DNA of 64,000 bases from contig NZ_WOWO01000003.1 of assembly GCF_009831455.1 (NCBI RefSeq), positions 186,001 to 250,000 of the forward strand. Reading direction: 5' to 3'. Origin of the DNA: Salinirussus salinus. GTDB taxonomy: Archaea > Halobacteriota > Halobacteria > Halobacteriales > Haloarculaceae. The notes below the pieces were generated by a model. It saw only the letters and a list, made by a program, of their open reading frames with translations. It was not told the origin of the DNA and searched no databases. Every line of letters starts with the position of its first letter. Position 1 is the first letter of the stretch. A program made the translations under genes and the position numbers. Shown in pieces: positions 58,541-64,000 of this stretch.

Positions 58541-60238
58541 TTACATCGCGCCGCCCATACCGCCCATGCCGCCCATGCCGCCGCCCATGCCGCCCATGCC
58601 GCCGCCCATACCGCCGCCGGGACCGCCGGCACCGGGTTCCTCGTCGTCGTCGTCGCCCTGGCCACCCTTCAGGTCGCCGGCGGCGATGACGTCGTCGATC
58701 CGGAGGATCATCACGGCGGCCTCCGTGGCCGACTCGACGGCCTGGGTCTTGACCCGCAGCGGCTCGACGGCCTCCTCGGACATGTCGGAGACCTCGCCGG
58801 TGTAGGCGTTCAGGCCGACGGTGCTGTTGCCGCTGTCGTGCTCGGAGCGGAGCTCGACCAGCGAGTCGATGGGGTCGAGCCCGGCGTTCTCCGCGAGCGT
58901 GCGCGGGATGACGTCGATGGCGTCCGCGAAGGCCTCGATGGCCAGCTGCTCGCGGCCGCCGACGCTGTCGGCGTAGTCACGCAGGCCCAGCGAGAGCAGG
59001 GTCTCGGGGGAGCCGCCGCCGGGGAGGACCTTGCCGTCCTCCAGGGTGGCGGAGACGACGCCCAGCGCGTCCTCGATGGCGCGCTCGACCTCGTCGACGA
59101 CGTGCTCGGTGCCGCCGCGGAGGATGAGCGTGACTGCCTTGGCGTCCTCGACGTCCTCGACGAAGATCTTCTCGTCGCCCGCCAGGTCCTTCTCGGTGAC
59201 CGAGCCGGCGTAGCCCAGGTCCTCGGCGGTGATGTCCTCGATGCTGGAGACGACGCGGCCGCCGGTCGCCCGCGCCAGCGCCTCGATGTCCGAGCTCTTC
59301 GCGCGGCGGACCGCCAGGATACCCTCCTGGGCGAGGTAGTGCTGGGCCATGTCGTCGATGCCCTTCTGACAGAAGACGACGTCGGCGCCGGCGTCGGCGA
59401 TGGCGTCGACCATCTCCTGGAGCTGCTGTTCCTCCTGGTCGATGAACTCCTGGAGCTGGTCGGGGTCGGTGACGTTGACCTCGGTGTCGAGTTCGGTCTC
59501 GGGGACCTCGATCGCGGTGTCCAGCAGCGCGATGTCCGCGTCCTCCTTGAAGTGGGGCATGTTGTCGTGGACGCGGGACTTGTCGATGATGACGCCCTCG
59601 ACGAGCTCGGACTCGTCGATGGAGCCGCCGACGACGGTCTCGACTTTGACGTTGTCAGTGTCGACGCCCTCCTCGTCGGCGACCGACTGGACCGCCTGCA
59701 CGACGAGCGCGGCCAGCGTGTCCTTGGCGCTCTCGGCGCCCTTGCCGGTCATGGCCGTCGCCGCGACGTGCTCGAGGGTGTCGTCGTCGTCGGCGTCGAC
59801 GTCGATGGCGTTCTCCTCGAGCAGCTCCTTGGCGTGCTCGGCGGCCTGGCGGTATCCCTGCGCGAGGATGGTGGCGTGGATGTCCTGGTCGAGCAGGTCC
59901 TCGGCCTTCGAGAGGAGTTCGCCCGCGATGACGACCGCCGTCGTGGTGCCGTCGCCGACCTCGTCCTCCTGGGTCTGGGCGACCTCGACGATCATGTTCG
60001 CGGCGGGGTGCTCGATGTCCATCTCGTCGAGGATGGTCACCCCGTCGTTGGTGACGACGACGCTGCCCGCGTCGTCGACGAGCATCTTGTCCATCCCTTT
60101 CGGGCCGAGTGTCGTCCGGACCGCCTCCGCGACGGCCTTCCCGGCCGTGATGTTCATGGACTGTGCGTCCTTGCCCGAGGTCCGCTGGGAGTCCTCGGAG
60201 AGTACGATGAGGGGCTGGTTACCCATCTGCTGAGCCAT
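58541..60238 (-). CDS. cct: Thermosome subunit (group II chaperonin)
   Basis: 565-residue chaperonin subunit that folds proteins with ATP in a hexadecameric ring in the cytoplasm. The N-terminus has [10 protein letters not shown] (about 43-52), then Asp-Gly-Val-Thr-Ile-Leu (about 65-70), Gly-Asp-Gly-Thr-Thr-Thr-Ala (about 95-101) and Gly-Gly-Gly near the ATP site later. The last 35 residues are a Gly-Gly-Met-rich tail after an acidic stretch, as in haloarchaeal Cct1. A strong TATA box precedes it. The stop is TAA at 58541. Confidence 0.96.
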   Translation of the reverse strand: MAQQMGNQPLIVLSEDSQRTSGKDAQSMNITAGKAVAEAVRTTLGPKGMDKMLVDDAGSVVVTNDGVTILDEMDIEHPAANMIVEVAQTQEDEVGDGTTTAVVIAGELLSKAEDLLDQDIHATILAQGYRQAAEHAKELLEENAIDVDADDDDTLEHVAATAMTGKGAESAKDTLAALVVQAVQSVADEEGVDTDNVKVETVVGGSIDESELVEGVIIDKSRVHDNMPHFKEDADIALLDTAIEVPETELDTEVNVTDPDQLQEFIDQEEQQLQEMVDAIADAGADVVFCQKGIDDMAQHYLAQEGILAVRRAKSSDIEALARATGGRVVSSIEDITAEDLGYAGSVTEKDLAGDEKIFVEDVEDAKAVTLILRGGTEHVVDEVERAIEDALGVVSATLEDGKVLPGGGSPETLLSLGLRDYADSVGGREQLAIEAFADAIDVIPRTLAENAGLDPIDSLVELRSEHDSGNSTVGLNAYTGEVSDMSEEAVEPLRVKTQAVESATEAAVMILRIDDVIAAGDLKGGQGDDDDEEPGAGGPGGGMGGGMGGMGGGMGGMGGMGGAM

Positions 60239-60261
60239 AGTCAAGAGAGTGATTGTCTGTG

Positions 60262-60285
60262 GTTCTATATAAACTTTTCCTTGGG
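60262..60285 (-). promoter_or_regulatory. Thermosome promoter (BRE/TATA)
   Basis: On the minus strand GGAAAAGTTTATATAGAACC (60281-60262) contains a perfect archaeal TATA box, TTTATATA, at 60273-60266, with a purine-rich BRE-like GAAAAG just upstream. It is 28-35 nt before the ATG at 60238, which allows only a very short leader. This matches heat-responsive cct promoters known in haloarchaea, but no heat element can be confirmed here. Confidence 0.8.
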
Positions 60286-60408
60286 CGCCGGCGAGAGCAC
60301 CGACCGGGGGAGCGAATACGCGGTGTGGCAACGAATGTCGCGGGCCGATTTAAGAGTGTGCCTCGCCGGCTGCGAACCGCTTATCCCCCCTCGTGTTGAC
60401 AGTCCTAC

Positions 60409-60912
60409 ATGGTCGATACCGCCCGTTCCCGCGTCTCGCTCGACCGCGGGGACCTCCCGACCGTGCTCGCCGGCGTCGTGGGCGTCAACGTCGTCGGCGC
60501 GGTCCCGGCGCTGCTGGCCGGCCCCGACTCGGCGTGGTTCCGCTCGCTCGTGAAACCCGACATCTACCCGCCGCCGTGGGCCTTCGGCGTCGTCTGGACC
60601 GCCCTGTTCACGCTGCTGGGGGTCGCGCTGGCGCTGGTCTGGCTGGCCGGCCCCGAGCACCGCCCCGTGCGGGTCGCGCTCGGCGTCTTCGCTGCCCAGA
60701 TGGCGCTGAACGTCGCGTGGACGCCTGCCTTCTTTGCCCTCGAGAACCTCGCGCTCGGGCTCGCCGTCATCGTCGCGCTGTGGCCGCTTGTCGCCGCCAC
60801 GCTCTGGGCCTTCGCCCGCGTCGACCGCCGGGCCGCGGCGCTTGTGGTCCCCTACCTCCTCTGGGTGACCTTCGCCGCGCTGCTGAACTACCGGTTTCTG
60901 GTCCTGAATTGA
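60409..60912 (+). CDS. tspO: TspO/MBR family membrane protein
   Basis: 167-residue protein with five predicted helices. The family motif is Trp-Phe-Arg-Ser-Leu-Val-Lys-Pro-Asp-Ile-Tyr-Pro-Pro-Pro-Trp (about 43-57), and later Asn-Val-Ala-Trp-Thr-Pro-Ala-Phe-Phe (about 101-109) and Tyr-Leu-Leu-Trp-Val-Thr-Phe-Ala-Ala-Leu-Leu-Asn (about 148-159). TspO proteins bind porphyrins or sterols and respond to stress or light. An AACCGCTTATCC box (60378-60389) lies 20-31 nt before the ATG. Divergent from the thermosome gene. Confidence 0.9.
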   Translation: MVDTARSRVSLDRGDLPTVLAGVVGVNVVGAVPALLAGPDSAWFRSLVKPDIYPPPWAFGVVWTALFTLLGVALALVWLAGPEHRPVRVALGVFAAQMALNVAWTPAFFALENLALGLAVIVALWPLVAATLWAFARVDRRAAALVVPYLLWVTFAALLNYRFLVLN

Positions 60913-60936
60913 ACCGTTTTGGACGCGGGCGATGAC

Positions 60937-62265
60937 CTACCCGGACTCCGGCACCGGCTCGTCCACGCGGCGACCGTGGACGGCCAGCCCGACCCCGAGC
61001 ACGACGCCACCGAGCCCGGCGGCCAGCGCGGCGGCCCCGAAGACACCCCGGACGCCCGCCACCGGGACGACCACCCCGAAGGCGAGCGGGGAGAGAAACT
61101 GTCCCAGGTAGCCCGCGGAGGCGATGTAGGAGGCGAGACTCCCCTGCCGGTCCGGCGGCGAGAGCGCCTCGACCCAGGCGAACGCCGAGGGGAAGACCAG
61201 CCCGGTCCCCACCCCGAGCGCGAGGACCGGGACTGCGGCCGCGAGCGCCCCCTCGACGGCGGCCGCGACACCGAAGCCGGCGACCCACAGCCCGAAGGCC
61301 GCCAGCACGAGCCGGTGACGGCCGAAGCGGCCCACAAGCCGGTCGTAGGCCGCCGCGGCCACCGCCGAGGCGGCGCCGTTGGCCGCGAGGTACAGCCCCA
61401 CCGACAGCGTCGAGGTCACCCCGAGCCCGGCGAGCAACTGCGGATAGTACACCACGACAACGTACAGAAAGAGGTTGGCGCCGAAGTACAGCAGGTAGAC
61501 CGCCGGGATCGCGGGCAGCCGGCGGAAGACGGCCAGAAGCTCCCGGACCTGCTCGCCCGGGCCGGGCCGCGTGTCGGTCGTCCCACCGTTGCCGCCCGTC
61601 CCGCCACCGCCGGTCGTCCCGCCGTGGTCGGTCGCGGGGACCGCCACCAGCGCCACCAGCCCCAGCGGCAGGGCGGCCAGGTACACGCCGAAGGGGGCGT
61701 GCCAGGAGACGGTCCCCAGAGCCCCGCCGACCAGCGGCCAGACGGCCGCGCCGAGGCTGTTCGCGCTGCTGCGCAGCCCCAGCGCCCGGTCCATCCGGCG
61801 CCCCCGGTAGAGGGTGTAGATGAGGACCGTCACCCCGGTGTAGACGAGCGCGACGCCGGCTCCGAGGACGACCCGGGAGGCCAGCAGGGCGCCGAAGGAG
61901 TCGACGACGAGGCCGGCCCCGCCGCCGACCCCGTACAGCCCCAGCCCCAGCAGGTAGGGGCCCCGCGGCCCGACGCGGTCGATCAGCGCGCCGGCAAGCG
62001 GGCTGGCGACCACGATGACGACCCCGTGGGTCGTGATGACAAGCCCCGCCAGCGACTCCGAGACGCCGACGCCCATCCCGATCTGGCGGACGACCGGCCC
62101 GATGATCGCGCCGGCCATCACCGTCAGCGTCGCCGATGCGAGGATGACCGCGAGCGTGAGCCGTGCCGGGGACGGCGAGCCGGAGCGACCGCCGGCTGTC
62201 TCTCCGTTCGCATCCGCGCCCGTGCCAACGTCCGTTCCCGTGTTCGCGTCCGAAGTCGACGTCAC
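60937..62265 (-). CDS. Major facilitator superfamily transporter
   Basis: 442-residue protein with about twelve helices. A hydrophilic N-terminus (1-33, Thr/Gly/Asp-rich) is followed by the loop Gly-Ala-Leu-Ile-Asp-Arg-Val-Gly-Pro-Arg-Gly (about 93-103), the MFS signature after helix 2, and Ser-Arg-Val-Val-Leu-Gly-Ala-Gly after helix 3. The central loop (about 215-235) is Gly/Thr-rich. Probably a proton-driven efflux or uptake carrier; substrate unknown. The start is GTG at 62265. It ends 24 bp from the tspO stop. Confidence 0.85.
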   Translation of the reverse strand: MTSTSDANTGTDVGTGADANGETAGGRSGSPSPARLTLAVILASATLTVMAGAIIGPVVRQIGMGVGVSESLAGLVITTHGVVIVVASPLAGALIDRVGPRGPYLLGLGLYGVGGGAGLVVDSFGALLASRVVLGAGVALVYTGVTVLIYTLYRGRRMDRALGLRSSANSLGAAVWPLVGGALGTVSWHAPFGVYLAALPLGLVALVAVPATDHGGTTGGGGTGGNGGTTDTRPGPGEQVRELLAVFRRLPAIPAVYLLYFGANLFLYVVVVYYPQLLAGLGVTSTLSVGLYLAANGAASAVAAAAYDRLVGRFGRHRLVLAAFGLWVAGFGVAAAVEGALAAAVPVLALGVGTGLVFPSAFAWVEALSPPDRQGSLASYIASAGYLGQFLSPLAFGVVVPVAGVRGVFGAAALAAGLGGVVLGVGLAVHGRRVDEPVPESG

Positions 62266-62358
62266 CGCTTCCCTCGTGCTGTCGCCGTCTGGCTCATCTG
62301 CAAGGGCTGTCCGACCCGACAGGTCCCGGTCGCTATCACGGCTTCGGTCCGGGGCGGT

Positions 62359-62907
62359 TCAGCCGGTGAACTGGTGATACTCCAGCCCGCGGTGTTTGAG
62401 CTCGTTGCGCCTGCGCTCGAGGAAGGAGTAGACCGCGCCGTGGGGGGCGCCGTCCAGCAGCATCTCGGCTGCCTCCCGGACGGCGTCGACCTGGCGCGGG
62501 CCGCCGATGACCGCGAGGGTCGTGCCGTAGATGACTACCGAGGCGCCGGTCAGCTCCTGCATCAGCTCCCGGGTGCGGCCGTCCTCGCCGATGAGCCGGC
62601 CCTTCTGGCGGCGCAGGTCGTTCTTGTTCCGGGAGGCGGCCTCGATGTCGACGATGTCGAACATCATCATGTCGTCCTCGAGCAGGCGCAGCGCGTCCTC
62701 CGGGGCGAACCCCCGGCCGATGGCCTTCACGATGTCGGGGGCCTTCAGGGCGGTGACGGGGTCCCCGACGGTCTCGATGCGGACGCTGCCGGTCTCGCTG
62801 TCGATATCCAGCCGGACCTCGGCCCGGGCCTCGATCTCCCGCATCGTCTCGCCGCCCGCACCGATCAGGACGCCGATGCGGTCGTCGGGAACCTTCACGT
62901 GCTGCAT
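62359..62907 (-). CDS. Dim2/Pno1-like KH domain RNA-binding protein
   Basis: 182-residue protein with two KH-like units. The first begins Val-Lys-Val-Pro-Asp-Asp-Arg-Ile-Gly-Val-Leu-Ile-Gly-Ala-Gly-Gly (about 4-19), the second has Lys-Gly-Arg-Leu-Ile-Gly-Glu-Asp-Gly-Arg-Thr-Arg (about 102-113). This is the archaeal homologue of Dim2/Pno1, which helps mature the small ribosomal subunit 3' end. In many archaea the gene is next to the Rio1 kinase and aIF1A; here an acetyltransferase gene separates it from Rio1. Start ATG at 62907. Confidence 0.92.
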   Translation of the reverse strand: MQHVKVPDDRIGVLIGAGGETMREIEARAEVRLDIDSETGSVRIETVGDPVTALKAPDIVKAIGRGFAPEDALRLLEDDMMMFDIVDIEAASRNKNDLRRQKGRLIGEDGRTRELMQELTGASVVIYGTTLAVIGGPRQVDAVREAAEMLLDGAPHGAVYSFLERRRNELKHRGLEYHQFTG

Positions 62908-62980
62908 AAGTACGCTCGCGTACGCCAGGCTGCTGTTAAAGTCCTTCGTCGTGGCCCGCACCTGCCGGCTCCGGCGGGCC

Positions 62981-63478
62981 TTACAGCTCCCGCGCGACCA
63001 CGAACGCCCGGTGGGGCTCCCCGCCGACGACTTCCTCCCGCTCCTCGACCTGCTCGAACCCGTGGCGACGGTAGAACGGGAGGCCGGCCCCGTTCTCGGC
63101 GAGGACGACGGCGCGCACGCGCTCGTACCCGCGCTGGCGGAGGCGCGCACGGAGGGTCTCGAACAGGCGGCTCCCGACACCCTCCCCCCAGCGGTCGGGG
63201 GTGACGTAGATGTTCACGAGCTCCGCGCCCGGCCCGTGCTCGCTGTCGGTCCCGCTCGCGTAGCCGAGGACCCGCTCCCCGGCGACCGCGACCAGATAGA
63301 CGACGCCCTCGGCGGTGACTGCCCGCTCGACTTCCTCCGGGGCGTAGTACGCCGACAGCGTCTCCTCGATGGTCTCTTCCTCCATGATGTCGCCGTAGGC
63401 AGCCCGCCACCCCGCGCTGGCGACCCGTCTGATCCCGGGGACGTCCGCCGGCGTCGCCGGCCGAACACGAGGCTCCAT
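62981..63478 (-). CDS. GNAT family N-acetyltransferase
   Basis: 165-residue acetyltransferase. The acetyl-CoA loop is Asp-Arg-Trp-Gly-Glu-Gly-Val-Gly-Ser-Arg-Leu (about 95-105), with the preceding beta strand Glu-Leu-Val-Asn-Ile-Tyr-Val (about 86-92) and Asn-Gly-Ala-Gly-Leu-Pro-Phe-Tyr-Arg-Arg-His-Gly-Phe (about 128-140) near the end. Substrate is unknown; ribosomal proteins or antibiotics are possible for the family. It sits between the Rio1 and KH genes. Start ATG at 63478. Confidence 0.9.
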   Translation of the reverse strand: MEPRVRPATPADVPGIRRVASAGWRAAYGDIMEEETIEETLSAYYAPEEVERAVTAEGVVYLVAVAGERVLGYASGTDSEHGPGAELVNIYVTPDRWGEGVGSRLFETLRARLRQRGYERVRAVVLAENGAGLPFYRRHGFEQVEEREEVVGGEPHRAFVVAREL

Positions 63479-63549
63479 GTGTGTCACTCTACCGCATAGA
63501 AACATGACCGTTGCGGGGGTGTGTCTCCCGCTCGCGGTTCCGGGAGTTC

Positions 63550-63788
63550 GCGGTGCTCAATCGTCCTCGCCTGGCTCCGCGGGTCGTTCTCTCCCCGCTT
63601 CGCTTCGAGGCCGATTTCGCGGTGCTCAATCGTCCTCGCCTGGCTCCGCGGGTCGTTCTCTCCCCGCTTCGCTTCGAGGCCGATTTCGCGGTGCTCAATC
63701 GTCCTCGCCTGGCTCCGCGGGTCGTTCTCTCCCCGCTTCGCTTCGAGGCCGATTTCGCGGTGCTCAATCGTCCTCGCCTGGCTCCGCG
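63550..63788. repeat. 69-bp tandem repeat (three full units plus 32 bp)
   Basis: Units start at 63550, 63619, 63688 and 63757; each begins GCGGTGCTCAATCGTCCTCG. The units are identical through all three full copies, and the partial copy overlaps the last codons and stop of the Rio1 gene. So the repeat copies the 3' end of that gene (the Glu-Pro-Gly-Glu-Asp-Asp-stop end) plus about 50 bp of downstream sequence. Sixty-nine is a multiple of three. No spacer variation is present, so this is not a CRISPR array. Confidence 0.95.
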
Positions 63789-64000
63789 TGCTCGCGGACG
63801 TACGCCAGCAGCTCGTCGCCGCTGGTGTCGACGCCCTGTCGGGCGAAGAAGGCCGCGACGTTCTCGCAGTCCCGCTCGAGAAAGTCCTCGTGGTTGGGGT
63901 GGTGCACCGTCACCGCCTGCCCGAGGTCGATGACGTACAGCTCGGAATCGTGGACCACGACGTTGTACTCCGAGAGGTCACCGTGGACCAGGCCGGCGTC
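63764..64000 (-). CDS. rio1: Rio1-type serine protein kinase, 3' part only
   Basis: C-terminal 78 residues of an atypical kinase for small ribosomal subunit maturation; the start lies beyond the right edge. The catalytic loop Leu-Val-His-Gly-Asp-Leu-Ser-Glu-Tyr-Asn (near the right edge) and the metal loop Val-Ile-Asp-Leu-Gly-Gln (about 20 residues later, Asp being the active residue) identify the RIO family. It ends in an acidic tail, Ala-Glu-Pro-Gly-Glu-Asp-Asp. The stop lies in the 69-bp repeat, which continues downstream in three full copies. Confidence 0.92.
   Translation of the reverse strand, partial: DAGLVHGDLSEYNVVVHDSELYVIDLGQAVTVHHPNHEDFLERDCENVAAFFARQGVDTSGDELLAYVREHAEPGEDD

Noticed and set aside
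63550-63788. CRISPR array
   Set aside because: Units are 69 bp, identical, and have no variable spacers; the unit includes the end of a coding gene.

Overview
The window is a high-GC stretch of archaeal chromosome. It almost certainly comes from an extremely halophilic archaeon (class Halobacteria): proteins are strongly acidic, many transcripts look leaderless (a TATA-like box about 26-35 nt before the start codon), and the marker genes are archaeal or haloarchaeal (purO, hel308-cgi121, tiaS, thermosome, KH/Dim2-Rio1, pantoate kinase, TatC pair, class III PHA synthase with PhaE/PhaP/PhaR). The genus cannot be fixed from the sequence alone. No rRNA, CRISPR array, intact IS or prophage was seen; one intron-containing tRNA-Gln(CTG) is present.

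Layout. 0-5.4 kb: queuosine-precursor transporter with an overlapping ribbon-helix-helix gene, then the divergent twin-arginine translocase pair (a double-length TatC and a TatC with an acidic N-terminal tail). 5.4-10.3 kb: metabolic single genes (phosphatase, 2-hydroxyacid dehydrogenase, MFS, purO), an HNH protein and tRNA-Gln. 10.3-20.2 kb: membrane proteins, methyltransferase, thioesterase, a receiver/PAS histidine kinase, hisD and an acyl-CoA carboxylase beta subunit. 20.3-26.3 kb: hisB, an ACT regulator with ferredoxin, and hel308-cgi121. 26.3-32.7 kb: an ene-reductase-like enzyme and the polyhydroxyalkanoate locus (phaJ-like hydratase divergent from phaR-phaP-phaE-phaC), followed by an acyl-CoA dehydrogenase. 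32.7-40.3 kb: LOG protein, GCS2-like enzyme, USP, GIY-YIG protein, lactonase-like protein, acyl-CoA ligase, pantoate kinase, DoxX and MaoC. 40.3-44.4 kb is an accessory patch of lower GC: palindrome-rich repeats, a DUF433/DUF5615 toxin-antitoxin pair, a decayed IS6-family element, an orphan membrane protein and a 133-bp MITE with target duplication. 44.4-64 kb returns to core genes: CitE-like lyase, HxlR/DoxX, hisA, ferredoxin, acyl-CoA synthetase, prepilin peptidase, hisI, glmM, pyrE, tiaS, threonine synthase-like protein, thermosome, TspO, KH protein and the end of a Rio1 kinase.

Functional links. The four his genes (hisD, hisB, hisA, hisI) are scattered rather than in an operon. The PHA block carries its own (R)-hydratase, AbrB-type regulator, phasin and two-subunit synthase. 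The most unusual non-coding feature is a family of modular intergenic repeats at 18.4, 20.3-20.6, 23.0-23.3, 38.5 and 40.4-40.8 kb. Its outer hairpin arms differ in sequence between copies but stay complementary, which suggests a conserved structure of unknown function.
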